DNA of 32,077 nucleotides from an uncultured Bacteroidia bacterium (GCA_903918045.1 CAIXCY010000091.1:1-32077); one strand, 5' to 3'. Positions 6,415-15,319 are shown, counted from the first letter of the stretch. Program-made: numbers and translations. The notes: generated by a model not told the origin, from the letters alone.

Positions 6415-8721
6415 ATGAAATTCCTTTTGCCTTTATTTTTGATAATCTTCCTGATTGGAAATTCTTTTGAGGTCAAATCAGCCACTCATCCTGCAAAATG
6501 CAACCTTCAATTTTCACGACTCGCCACCTCGTGGGACGAAGGGATCCCATTGGGAAACGGAATGCTTGGTGCTCTGATCTGGCAAAAAGATGACTATCTG
6601 CGCTTCTCTCTTGACCGTGCCGATTTATGGGATTTACGGCCGATGGAGAATCTTTCGAAACCCGAATTCAATTTCAAATGGGTACAGCAGCAAGTCAAGG
6701 AGAACAATTACAAGGTGGTTCAGAACATGTTTGATGTCCCTTATGATGCACTTCCTGCCCCTTCAAAGATCCCCGGCGCTGCATTGGAGTTTGACACCAA
6801 AAGTCTGGGAGAAGTTAGTCAGGTGACACTCACAACGGGAAATGGGGTTTGCGAAACCAAGTGGAAAAACGGAGCCAGATTGCTCACCTTTGTCCAGGCT
6901 GATAAATCGGTGGGATGGTTTCGTTTTGAGAGGGTGTCCAAAGATCTTATCCCTATGCTTATTCCACCGCTTTATCGCAAAAAGGAAACAAGCAATGCCG
7001 AAGGTCCGGTTTCCGGTCAGGATTTGCAGCGACTCGGATATGAACAGGGCGCAGTGGTAAGGGAAAACAACAAGCTTGTTTATAAGCAAAAAGGGTGGAA
7101 CGGATTTGAGTATGAGGTCGCCGTTATGTGGCGATTTGCCGGAAGTACCCTCACCGGAGCATGGACGATCACCTCCAACCATACCCCAGAGAGCGATGCA
7201 CCCAAGGCAAGTAATCTCGTTTCAGAACAACTGACCAACTCCAATTTTGACTCGGCACTGCTCGCTCATTCGTTGTGGTGGAAAAACTTCTGGAGTAAGT
7301 CTTTTATCTCCCTGCCCGATTCAGTACTTCAAAAACAGTGGGTGCTCGAACAGTATAAGTTTGGCTCAGCTGCCAGGGCTGATGCACCTCCAATATCCCT
7401 CCAGGCAGTATGGACAGCCGACAATGGGAAATTACCACCGTGGAAAGGTGATTTCCACCATGACCTCAACACACAGCTAAGTTACTGGCCCGCCTATTCG
7501 GCAAACCACCTTGATCTGGAGGAAGGGTACCTGAACTGGCTTTGGAAATACCGCGAGTCATTTAAGAAATATACCAAAACCTACTTTGGAACATCTGGGA
7601 TGAATGTCCCCGGAGTAACCACGCTAAAGGGTGAGCCGATGGGTGGCTGGATTCAGTATTCGTTTGGCCCCACCGTGGGATGTTGGCTGTCGCAACATTT
7701 TTACCTCCACTGGATTTATTCGAAAGACGAAAAATTCCTTCGCGAAAAGGCATATCCCTGGATTAGCGATGTTGCCACTTATCTGGATGAAATCTCGGTT
7801 AAGGATGAAAATGGATTACGGAAACTCCCGATCAGCGCGAGTCCTGAAATACACGACAACTCAATTAAGGCATGGTTTACTCAGACCACAAATTACGATC
7901 TGGGATTTATCCGCTGGACCTTTGAGAAAGCGGCAGAACTGGCCGATGAATTAGGGAAAAAGGAGGAAGCCGCAAAATGGCAATCGATTTTAAAAGAGTG
8001 GCCAACCTTTTCCCTTGATGATCAGGGTGGAATGGCCTTTGCTCCGGGTCATCCGTATGTGGAATCACACCGCCATTTTTCACACCTTACGGCATGGCAT
8101 CCGCTAGGAATAATCGACTGGTCGAATGGAGAGAAAGAGCAGGCTATCATTAAATCGACGCTGGATAATCTTGAGAAGCGGGGCCCCGACTGGTGGTGCG
8201 GATACTCCTGGAGCTGGCTTGGCAATCTCTATGCTCGCGCCTTTATGGGTGATAAAGCAGCGGAAGCATTGAAAATATTCTCTGAGAATTTCTGTCTCCC
8301 AAACAGTTTTCATGTCAATGGTGAGCAGCATGACAAAGGATATTCCAAAATGAAATACCGTCCTTTCACCCTTGAAGGGAACTTCGCCTTTGCGGCAGGG
8401 GTTCAGGAGATGCTTATCCAAAGCCATACAGGAGTTATTCATATTTTTCCGGCAATCCCTTCGAAGTGGAAAGAGGTCTCCTTTTCAACATTGCGAACAT
8501 CAGGTGCTTTTCTGATATCCGCTATACAAAAAGGGGGAAGCGTTGAAAAGGTAGAGATAATTTCAGAACAAGGGGGAGTCTGTAAATTGAAAAATCCGTT
8601 CGCTACCAATACCTACAAAATAAAGTACAGTTGGAAGGGGAGCCTGAAAACCGATCACGAGATCATAACGATCGTTTTTCCGAAGGATGGCCGGGCTATT
8701 TTAACGAAACAAGCAAAATAG
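6415..8721 (+). CDS. GH95-like exported glycoside hydrolase (alpha-L-fucosidase/galactosidase type)
   Basis: This 768-residue protein starts at ATG 6415, which gives a clean signal peptide (MKFLLPLFLIIFLIG...). A start at 6358 would put 19 odd residues in front of it. The N-domain has WDEGIPLGNGMLGALIW, typical of the GH95 N-terminal beta domain (WNEALPLGNGRLGAM). The (alpha/alpha)6 domain has FHHDLNTQLSYWPA (D350, N352), SPEIHD with E478, and HRHFSHL (552-557) before a C-terminal beta domain. The length is normal for the family. The position that is the first of two catalytic Asn residues in characterised GH95 fucosidases appears to be Asp350 here, while the second Asn (N352) is kept. The exact substrate is therefore uncertain. 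It acts in the periplasm or at the cell surface and follows a dead DUF5107 gene. Confidence 0.75.
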   Translation: MKFLLPLFLIIFLIGNSFEVKSATHPAKCNLQFSRLATSWDEGIPLGNGMLGALIWQKDDYLRFSLDRADLWDLRPMENLSKPEFNFKWVQQQVKENNYKVVQNMFDVPYDALPAPSKIPGAALEFDTKSLGEVSQVTLTTGNGVCETKWKNGARLLTFVQADKSVGWFRFERVSKDLIPMLIPPLYRKKETSNAEGPVSGQDLQRLGYEQGAVVRENNKLVYKQKGWNGFEYEVAVMWRFAGSTLTGAWTITSNHTPESDAPKASNLVSEQLTNSNFDSALLAHSLWWKNFWSKSFISLPDSVLQKQWVLEQYKFGSAARADAPPISLQAVWTADNGKLPPWKGDFHHDLNTQLSYWPAYSANHLDLEEGYLNWLWKYRESFKKYTKTYFGTSGMNVPGVTTLKGEPMGGWIQYSFGPTVGCWLSQHFYLHWIYSKDEKFLREKAYPWISDVATYLDEISVKDENGLRKLPISASPEIHDNSIKAWFTQTTNYDLGFIRWTFEKAAELADELGKKEEAAKWQSILKEWPTFSLDDQGGMAFAPGHPYVESHRHFSHLTAWHPLGIIDWSNGEKEQAIIKSTLDNLEKRGPDWWCGYSWSWLGNLYARAFMGDKAAEALKIFSENFCLPNSFHVNGEQHDKGYSKMKYRPFTLEGNFAFAAGVQEMLIQSHTGVIHIFPAIPSKWKEVSFSTLRTSGAFLISAIQKGGSVEKVEIISEQGGVCKLKNPFATNTYKIKYSWKGSLKTDHEIITIVFPKDGRAILTKQAK

Positions 8722-8760
8722 GAAAAACCCAATTCTAAAAATAAAATTATCATCTCTTTC

Positions 8761-8773
8761 GCCGCTCTGCGGC
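8761..8773. repeat. short perfect hairpin downstream of the transposase remnant
   Basis: GCCGCTCTGCGGC forms a 5-bp GC stem with a 3-base loop. It lies just past the point where the transposase C-terminus would end on the minus strand. IS200/IS605-family elements carry short imperfect hairpins at their ends that TnpA recognises, so this may be a surviving element end. No T-tract follows on either strand, so it is not a convincing terminator. Confidence 0.4.
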
Positions 8774-8791
8774 TAATAATCAAATTTACGC

Positions 8792-9111
8792 GAAAAAATC
8801 CAAATATATATTGGTCCGTAAATACAATTCCAAAATTCTTTAGAATCGCCAAATATTCATCCTGAAAGGTCTTCCTTTTGTGATGCTCATCTTGCCTCAT
8901 AATATATTGAATAACATTGTTTCGCTGGTTTCGAGAATAGCTAAAAACCCCATAATCTCGCTGCCATTCAAAATGGTGCGGAATAATTCTATTTTGAGGA
9001 ATTTGATTTTACCTTTTCCATGATATCAGACAACGCGGCATTAGGACTTTGCTCAAAGAAAACGTGGATATGTTTATTTGGGTATATGTGCCTGCCAAAA
9101 CAATGAATCAT
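8792..9111 (-). pseudogene. IS200/IS605-type Y1 (HUH) transposase remnant
   Basis: Reading the minus strand from 9111, one phase gives FGRHIYPNKHIHVFFEQSPN and ALSDIMEKVKSNSSK, with the HUH motif His-Ile-His, then a stop at 8992-8994. In a second phase the text resumes as IIPHHFEWQRDYGVFSYSRN, then NVIQYIMRQDEHHKRKTFQD, then EYLAILKNFG. This is the conserved C-terminal half of Y1 transposases; the Tyr in QYI is in the place of the catalytic Tyr. The two phases are separated by a short deletion around 8995. The protein N-terminus is missing and the normal C-terminal stop is lost. The element is dead. It marks a former insertion between the two glycosidase genes. Confidence 0.75.
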
Positions 9112-9465
9112 TAAGAATGAAAATGTTATAAATCAAATATAATGAATCTTCCTATTAAAAAGCGCCAATTTGCAGCAAATAATAATCTCATCTTTAGATA
9201 ACGCCAAATAAAATTTACGGCCGCTAAAGCCAGATTTTACACGCACTTTCCAGGTGTGAGGGGAGAGCCGCCGGACCATATCATTCAAAAAGCTCCGGTT
9301 CAAACAGTTTTTCATAAATTGTATGATCTGTATGCAATAATTCATTGGCCTCATCGAAGTTGGTCACATTCAAAATTAAAATTCCACGGTAGTTTTTATC
9401 GTTTTTCCCTAACTTTACGCGGTTATCCGGGGATTGATTTTAAACTATGTTTCAAAACTACAAGA

Positions 9466-11280
9466 ATGCGTAAAATAATTGCTGCTTTCATTTTGATCGG
9501 GATGCTCAGTGCCAACTTATTTGCACAAAACAGCACCCATTCCTTCACCTTATCCAAGAACGATTTTCTGCTTGACAACAAACCATTTCAGATAATATCG
9601 GGAGAGATGCACCCCGCTCGCATTCCTGCTGAATATTGGCGGCACCGGATCCAAATGGCCAAAGCAATGGGATGTAATACGATCGCCGCGTATATATTCT
9701 GGAATTATCATGAATCAAAACCAGGATTATTCGATTTTCAAACTGAAAATCATAACATTGCCCAATTCATAAGGATTGTCCAGGAGGAGGGGATGTGGTT
9801 GATCTTACGCCCGGGTCCCTATGTCTGCGCAGAATGGGAATTCGGGGGTTTACCCTCGTATCTGCTAAAGATTTCAGATATCAAAGTGCGATGTATGGAT
9901 TCACGTTACATTGAAGCTGTAGACCGGTATATAAAAGAACTTGCCATCCAGGTAAAGGGATTGCAGGTTACAAAGGGGGGTCCGATCCTCATGGTTCAGG
10001 TTGAAAATGAGTACGGCAGCTTTGGAAATGACCGGCGTTATATGAAATGGATTCAGGAGATGTGGAAAAATAACGGAATTGAAGTTCCGTTTTATACAGC
10101 TGACGGAGCAACACCCTTCATGCTCGAAGCCGGATCACTTCCTGACGCCGCCATTGGACTCGACCCAGGTGTCAGTTTCCCGGATTTTGAACAGGCTACC
10201 AAAGCCAATCCGAATGTCCCGTCGTTTTGCAGTGAATTGTATCCCGGATGGCTAACTCATTGGGGTGAAAAGTGGCAACGGCCGGATACAAAAGATCTGT
10301 TAAAAGATGTCAAATGGTTGATGGATAATAAGAAATCGTTCAATTTTTATGTGATTCATGGCGGCACCAACTTTGGTTTCTGGGCAGGAGCCAACGCTTT
10401 TTCGCCAACGCAATACCAACCTGATGTGACGAGTTACGACTACGATGCACCGATTAATGAAATGGGAGAAACTACACCGAAGTATTTTGCCTTACGGAAT
10501 CTGCTGACACAATATCTACCTGCAGGGTTCAAGATGTCACCTATTCCTGAACAAAAACCCGTAATCGAAATTCCTGAAATTAAAATGAACACCTTCGCTT
10601 CAGTTTGGAATAACCTTCCAAGCCCTGTTTACACTCCTCAACCCAAACCTATGGAGCTATTTGGTCAGAAAGCAGGATTTATAGTGTATCGTACAAATCT
10701 TATCGGTCATAAAAAAGGGAAACTCCGGATTACCGAACTTCATGATTATGCCACTATCTTTATTGATGGGAAATATATCGGCAAACTTGACCGGTGCAAG
10801 GCAGAGAATATCATTGATTTACCCGAATCAACCACTGCAAATCCGCAACTTGATATTCTTGTCGAGGCGATGGGACGGATCAATTTTGCAGAATATATGA
10901 TCGACCGCAAAGGTATTACCGAACGTGTTTCGCTTAATGGTATGACCCTTATGAACTGGCAGGTTTTCAACCTGCCCATGGAAGAACCTTATATCAATCA
11001 GCTCAAGTATTCGGCAGCCGTTCCTACCATACCCGGAAATTTCTTTAAGGGTGAATTTGACCTCTCCGGAATCGGCGATACCTATCTCGATCTTAAACTT
11101 TGGGAAAAAGGGGTGGTCTGGATAAACGGACATAACCTTGGAAGATACTGGAATATTGGTCCACAGAGACAACTCTATTGCCCAGCTTCATGGTTTAAGA
11201 AAGGTAAAAATGAGCTCGTAATCTTTGACCTGCACCAGCTCAATGCCCAATCCGTGACAGGAATTAAAAAGATGGAATAA
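9466..11280 (+). CDS. GH35 beta-galactosidase, exported
   Basis: This 604-residue enzyme starts at ATG 9466, the only start that gives a signal peptide (MRKIIAAFILIGMLSANLFAQ). The longer open frame upstream adds 70 residues with no export signal. The TIM barrel begins with IISGEMHPARIPAEYWRHRI and contains NTIAAYIFWNYHE and RPGPYVCAEWEFGGLP. The acid/base residue is E182 in VQVENEYGSFG, and the nucleophile is E257 in CSELYPGW, equivalent to E188/E268 of human GLB1. The C-terminal part contains jelly-roll domains ending with VWINGHNLGRYWNIGPQ, as usual in GH35. It would release terminal beta-galactose from oligosaccharides in the periplasm or outside the cell. It may act with the GH95-like enzyme on the same glycan. 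Confidence 0.93.
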   Translation: MRKIIAAFILIGMLSANLFAQNSTHSFTLSKNDFLLDNKPFQIISGEMHPARIPAEYWRHRIQMAKAMGCNTIAAYIFWNYHESKPGLFDFQTENHNIAQFIRIVQEEGMWLILRPGPYVCAEWEFGGLPSYLLKISDIKVRCMDSRYIEAVDRYIKELAIQVKGLQVTKGGPILMVQVENEYGSFGNDRRYMKWIQEMWKNNGIEVPFYTADGATPFMLEAGSLPDAAIGLDPGVSFPDFEQATKANPNVPSFCSELYPGWLTHWGEKWQRPDTKDLLKDVKWLMDNKKSFNFYVIHGGTNFGFWAGANAFSPTQYQPDVTSYDYDAPINEMGETTPKYFALRNLLTQYLPAGFKMSPIPEQKPVIEIPEIKMNTFASVWNNLPSPVYTPQPKPMELFGQKAGFIVYRTNLIGHKKGKLRITELHDYATIFIDGKYIGKLDRCKAENIIDLPESTTANPQLDILVEAMGRINFAEYMIDRKGITERVSLNGMTLMNWQVFNLPMEEPYINQLKYSAAVPTIPGNFFKGEFDLSGIGDTYLDLKLWEKGVVWINGHNLGRYWNIGPQRQLYCPASWFKKGKNELVIFDLHQLNAQSVTGIKKME

Positions 11281-11369
11281 AACTCATGTTTATTCAGAAC
11301 TTTTCTTAGTAATATTGCCATCAGATTAATGAAAACTATCAATTTAAACGGTGAGCAATTCGGATAGTG

Positions 11370-12833
11370 ATGGAGGAATATTTTAAGAAATACAGGCAGG
11401 GAATTATTGGTTTAAATCAGACTTTTCAATCCCCATATGGGGAGAAGAGAATTATTTATGCCGATTGGATTGCCAGTGGCCGTTTGTATCGCCCCATCGA
11501 GGATAAGATTACGAACATTTTTGGACCCTTTGTAGGTAATACACATACTGAGACCTCTGAAACTGGAACGCTTATGACAAAGGCTTACCATCTGGCACAA
11601 AAAAAAATCAAGGAGCATGTGAATGCCGGACCTAATGATGTGATAATTAATGCAGGTTCAGGGATGACCACCGTGATTAACAAATTTCAACGGATACTCG
11701 GCTTCAGGGCGATGCACAAAATTGACAAACTTGACAGGCTGCCCATTGAAGAGCGGCCTGTAGTTTTTATCACCCACATGGAGCATCACTCTAATCACAC
11801 CTCATGGCTTGAGACGATTGCAGATGTGGTTCAACTCCAGCCTGATAAGGAACTTCTTGTCGACCCGGAACAACTTCGCACGGAACTGGCAAAATACAAG
11901 AACCGTAAGATGAAAATAGGTTCATTTACAGCCTGCTCAAATGTTACCGGTATTTCGACGCCCTACCATCAAATGGCTGCAATCATGCACGAAAACGGGG
12001 GTTTGTGCTTCGTCGATTTTGCGGCTTCGGCTCCATATGTGAAAATCGATATGCATCCCAAAGATCCGATGGAAGCCATTGACGCTATCTTTTTCTCACC
12101 GCACAAATTTCTGGGGGGACCGGGAAGCTCCGGAGTATTAGTCTTTAATTCGGCCATTTATAACTGCTCGGTTCCCGATAACCCCGGAGGTGGAACTGTA
12201 GACTGGACAAACCCATGGGGAGAATTCAAATATGTCGATGATATTGAGACACGCGAGGATGGAGGAACTCCCCCATTTCTCCAAACAATCAGAACAGCGC
12301 TCTGCATCGAACTGAAAAACCGGATGGGAGTCGTGAATATTGAAAGGAGAGAAAAAGAGCTTGTTGACATGGCATTTGCCGGATTGGAGAAGATTGATCA
12401 ACTTCATATACTGGCCAATAACATCCACAACAGGCTAGGAATCATCTCCTTCTATATTGACCACCTCCATTTTAATCTGGCTGTCAAATTACTGAATGAT
12501 AAATTCGGGATTCAGCTACGTGGTGGGTGTGCCTGTGCAGGAACGTATGGTCATTTTTTGCTTGATGTAAGTCATGATCAGTCAAACCATATTACAGAAC
12601 GAATAAATTTCGGCGATCTCTCCCAAAAACCAGGATGGATCAGACTATCACTCCATCCGACAATGACAAACGAGGAACTCCTTTTCATCCTTGATGGCAT
12701 CAGCGAGGTTCAGCAAAATCATCTTTTATGGGGAAAGGATTATATCTACAACAACAAAACCAATGAATTCAGGCATTTCATGGAACCGGAGGATAAAACA
12801 GTTCTGGTAAGTGAGTGGTTTACCCTGGATTAA
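11370..12833 (+). CDS. class V aminotransferase-fold PLP enzyme (cysteine desulfurase-like)
   Basis: This 487-residue cytoplasmic protein (no signal peptide) starts at ATG 11370; a GTG one codon earlier is less likely. It shows the class V fold-type I features: HMEHHSNHTSW (His stacking on PLP), CFVDFAASAPYV with the PLP-binding Asp, and the Schiff-base lysine K246 in FFSPHKFLGGPGSSG. Near the C-terminus RGGCACAGTYGHFLL (384-398) has two cysteines, C387 and C389, in the region where desulfurases carry the persulfide Cys. It is longer than SufS (about 400 residues) and belongs to a larger Bacteroidota subgroup annotated only as 'class V aminotransferase-fold PLP-dependent enzyme'. Substrate unknown; desulfurase, selenocysteine lyase or epimerase activity are all possible. 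It sits 89 bp after the GH35 gene on the same strand. Confidence 0.8.
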   Translation: MEEYFKKYRQGIIGLNQTFQSPYGEKRIIYADWIASGRLYRPIEDKITNIFGPFVGNTHTETSETGTLMTKAYHLAQKKIKEHVNAGPNDVIINAGSGMTTVINKFQRILGFRAMHKIDKLDRLPIEERPVVFITHMEHHSNHTSWLETIADVVQLQPDKELLVDPEQLRTELAKYKNRKMKIGSFTACSNVTGISTPYHQMAAIMHENGGLCFVDFAASAPYVKIDMHPKDPMEAIDAIFFSPHKFLGGPGSSGVLVFNSAIYNCSVPDNPGGGTVDWTNPWGEFKYVDDIETREDGGTPPFLQTIRTALCIELKNRMGVVNIERREKELVDMAFAGLEKIDQLHILANNIHNRLGIISFYIDHLHFNLAVKLLNDKFGIQLRGGCACAGTYGHFLLDVSHDQSNHITERINFGDLSQKPGWIRLSLHPTMTNEELLFILDGISEVQQNHLLWGKDYIYNNKTNEFRHFMEPEDKTVLVSEWFTLD

Positions 12834-12887
12834 TATATAACTAATTATCAACCTACCCTTCAAGCCAAACGGCGACAGAATACGAAT

Positions 12888-14083
12888 ATGAAAATAATTC
12901 TCAAATTTCTGTTTACTGCTATCTGCCTAACCCGACTTGTCGCTCTGGCTCAGGGTGAGCATATTATCTTAAACCAATCTCACGAAAGTGGAATTTATAA
13001 AAAAGGGTGAAACATTCGGTAACTCCGCTTATCGTATTTGATGAAAAGTTTACTGGTCCATCCTCCGGAATTATCGAAGCAAGCACAAATTCCACGAGTG
13101 CATCTACAGGATTTATCGTTGAACCCGAAAAAATTCACCCGGGTACCAGTCGTCCGAAAGACTTTGATCAATTCTGGAAAAAGGAGAAAGAAAAGTTGCG
13201 ATCCCTATCCATCGAAGTAAAAACAATTTCAAAAGTGGAGATTTCAAATGGCTTTAGCTGTGTTGACCTGGAGATTAACTGTTCTGGTCCTAAACCGGTG
13301 AGAGGTTACTTTGCCAAACCGGTATCAGCCAGGCGCAAATCTTTGCCAATTGTATTATCGTTACATGCCGCCGGGGTGAAAGGTTCCTGGTGTCGCTCAA
13401 AACCGGAAACTGCACTTCAATATGCCCAAATGGAAAAAGGTGCACTGTGCTTTGACTTGAATGCGCATGGAATGCTTAACGGGCAATCTAACGAATATTA
13501 TTCTAATCTTGAAAATGGAGCTTTAAAAGATTACTATTTTCAGGGAATGGAAAATCGTAATGACTTCTACTTTCATGGAATGTACCTCCGATTGATGCGA
13601 ACACTTGATTTCCTGACGAGCCAACCGGAATGGGATGGGAAACGGATACTGGTAATCGACGAGAGCCAGGGGGGTGGTCAGGCCCTGGCAGCTGCTGGGC
13701 TCGATAAAAGAGTCGGTGCAGTTGTTGCCACAGTCCCTGCGATGTGTGATTGGGGCGGAACTTTTAAAGGATTTAAGGGGGGATGGCCACAACCTTTCGA
13801 ACATGGGGGAGACCAGGAAAATCAATTGGCAACACTTCCTTATTTCGACAATGCACATCTTCTGAAAAATTCGAAGGCGACCATTTTAGTTGAAATTGGA
13901 CTAATTGATGTTACCTGTCCTTCAACTTCAGTTTATGCTGCTATCAATCAGGCAAAAGGGAAGAAGATTATTCTTGCTGTCCCCTATCGGCCTCATCATG
14001 CTCCATCCAATTATCAGAAAGAAACCTGGGAAAATACCATTTACAAACATAAAGAAAATTTTATAAGAAAATACTTAAAGTGA
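12888..14083 (+). pseudogene. CE7-type acetyl esterase, N-terminally broken (GTG-started remainder 13007-14083)
   Basis: A signal peptide with the first residues of the mature protein (12888-13010, MKIILKFLF...LAQGEH to GIYKKG) stops at TGA 13008-13010. A second frame, starting GTG 13007 and overlapping the stop as GTGA, encodes 358 residues of an acetyl xylan esterase/cephalosporin-C deacetylase-like hydrolase. Features are IVEPEKIHPGTSRPKDFDQF, LPIVLSLHAAGVKG, nucleophile S220 in DESQGGGQA (family GxSQGG), D301 in GLIDVTCPS and H330/H331 in PYRPHHAPS. Related proteins have an immunoglobulin-like domain after IYKxGE. Here only about 30 poorly matching codons remain, so a deletion plus frameshift has removed it. 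The catalytic domain is complete but would lack export if started at 13007. It could be a pseudogene, a cytoplasmic variant, or a translationally coupled pair. Confidence 0.65.
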
Positions 14084-14120
14084 AAAGATTAGTAGCCTGA
14101 TAACTCAATCAATAACGATG

Positions 14121-14159
14121 AAAGACTATAGCTTATTCCTGATTTAGGATGAAGTCTTT
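14121..14159. terminator. candidate bidirectional terminator between convergent genes
   Basis: AAAGACT (14121-14127) pairs with AGTCTTT (14153-14159), and an inner TCCT/AGGA stem with a five-base loop sits at 14137-14149. A T-rich tract follows on the plus strand. It lies between the convergent esterase remnant and MerR gene, where a shared terminator is expected. The stem is AT-rich and interrupted, so the call is moderate. Confidence 0.4.
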
Positions 14160-14181
14160 TAAATTACTCTTTTGATTACCG

Positions 14182-15093
14182 CTAATCCTGCAACTTCATG
14201 TTATTTCTCTTAAGATAATAGTTCAAGGCATTTTTAAAATCCTCAGAGGATGAAATCTGAAAGAAATTTTTGGGGAGATGAGGTTGCTCTTGTTTTAGCT
14301 GCCATCCACTGACTAAAAATGTTTTATTGGGAAATGACTTCCGTTTTTTCTCTATTCTTTTGGCTAACGTACCCTCCCCCTGAGCGGTAACAAACGAAGT
14401 GAAAATAATCTGAAATGTCCGGATGTCATCCATCTTGATAATGTCGCGGAAAGGGATTGAAGTTCCCAGGTAAATTACCTCGAAATTAAACTTCCTGGCT
14501 AGATAGTTGTAATATAACATTCCGATTTCATGAAATTCACCTTCTGGCAGATAAAATAAGATTCTGGGGCGCGCCAGCTCCGGTTTAACATTTTCTCTGT
14601 CAATTGCTACAATCAGCTTCTGCCGAACAAGATTTGTGAAAAAATGTTCCTGGGCAGGAATTATGGAACCGGAAAGCCATAAATTACCAATTACTTCAAA
14701 AAACGGAAACAATAACTGCTCTACTGTTGCTTCAAATCCGCTATTTTCAACCGATCTTTCAAAAATATCATTAAACATTAATTCATCAACTTCAACCAAA
14801 GACCTGGTCAAACTTGACATTTGAGTAAAAAGAGTAGGGAGCTCCTTCGTAATTTTTAAAATCAACTCCTTAATCTGGTCATTGTCAAGATCAGCAATCT
14901 TTGAAATCTTATATCCGTTTTGATTTAACAAGGAGACATTCATCAATTTTACAAGATCGTCGTCTGAATAAAACCGAATATTTGTATTTGTCCTTCCTGG
15001 CTCAATTAAGTGATAGCGCTGCTCCCAGATTCTGATTGTATGAGCCTTGATTCCGGATAATTTCTCAAGATCTTTTATTGAATAAGTCGACAT
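14182..15093 (-). CDS. MerR-family regulator with cobalamin-binding domain (CarH/LitR-like)
   Basis: This 303-residue protein has an N-terminal MerR winged helix (residues 3-70: YSIKDLEKLSGIKAHTIRIWEQRY), a four-helix cap (~85-170) with W139...E149-H150, and a B12-binding Rossmann domain (~175-300) with the motif EFHEIG (H188). In Thermus CarH the equivalents are W131, E141, H142 and the lower axial ligand H177, and the W-to-EH spacing is the same here. The family uses adenosylcobalamin as a light sensor to control carotenoid or photoprotection genes. The CarH residue H132, which becomes the second ligand after illumination, corresponds to L140 here, so the photochemistry may differ. Its start is preceded by an inverted repeat (15138-15165), a possible self-operator. 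A FAS1 lipoprotein gene lies 254 bp upstream on the same strand. Confidence 0.88.
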   Translation of the reverse strand: MSTYSIKDLEKLSGIKAHTIRIWEQRYHLIEPGRTNTNIRFYSDDDLVKLMNVSLLNQNGYKISKIADLDNDQIKELILKITKELPTLFTQMSSLTRSLVEVDELMFNDIFERSVENSGFEATVEQLLFPFFEVIGNLWLSGSIIPAQEHFFTNLVRQKLIVAIDRENVKPELARPRILFYLPEGEFHEIGMLYYNYLARKFNFEVIYLGTSIPFRDIIKMDDIRTFQIIFTSFVTAQGEGTLAKRIEKKRKSFPNKTFLVSGWQLKQEQPHLPKNFFQISSSEDFKNALNYYLKRNNMKLQD

Positions 15094-15137
15094 GTGAAGT
15101 AAACACTGAGTTAATTAGAAATGAAATAAATTAATAA

Positions 15138-15165
15138 TATTCGATAATTTAGACTATTACGAATA
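15138..15165. promoter_or_regulatory. inverted repeat upstream of the MerR gene, possible operator
   Basis: TATTCG (15138-15143) and CGAATA (15160-15165) form an inverted repeat. The inner ATAAT and ATTA words extend the symmetry if one base is looped out. It lies 45-72 bases upstream of the ATG at 15093. MerR-family proteins bind dyads in long-spacer promoters and often regulate themselves, so an operator is plausible. There is no direct proof. Confidence 0.3.
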
Positions 15166-15246
15166 AATCTGACTAAAATAGGTATAATACGATAGACCAC
15201 AAAAATATAATTTCTGAAATCAGGCGAAACAGCTGCACAAATGAAA

Positions 15247-15319
15247 TTCCCCGAATAGCTTAAATATCAATCAACAAGGAACAAATCCCTAATATATTGA
15301 CATCAGGCTATCCGGGGAA
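15247..15319. repeat. long-arm imperfect inverted repeat between FAS1 and MerR genes
   Basis: TTCCCCGAATAGC (15247-15259) pairs with GCTATCCGGGGAA (15307-15319) at 12 of 13 positions, separated by 47 bases. A second small hairpin, GTCAGTT (15323-15329) with AACTGAC (15337-15343), lies just beside it, five bases past the FAS1 stop. No T-tract follows on the minus strand, so these are weak as intrinsic terminators. They may be an RNA structure at the 3' end of the FAS1 transcript or a protein-binding site. Confidence 0.4.

Larger units (their letters stand above)
8722..9465. other. intergenic stretch holding a decayed transposase
   Basis: No intact gene is seen between the GH95-like and GH35 genes. 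The left part (8761-9111) contains a minus-strand IS200/IS605-type TnpA remnant and its possible end hairpin. Between 9112 and 9465 a minus-strand frame of 73 codons (9133-9354) and an open plus frame leading into the GH35 gene are present. Neither resembles a known protein, and the plus frame lacks any export signal before 9466. Confidence 0.55.

Noticed and set aside
6763-7182. Minus-strand 139-codon frame and similar long antisense frames inside the glycosidase genes
   Set aside because: Fully inside the GH95-like gene, with low-complexity unlikely translations; shadow of the real coding frame.
9133-9354. Minus-strand 73-codon frame upstream of GH35
   Set aside because: No recognisable family, no promoter and no start context; it lies in a decayed region next to the transposase remnant, so it could be debris but cannot be called a gene.
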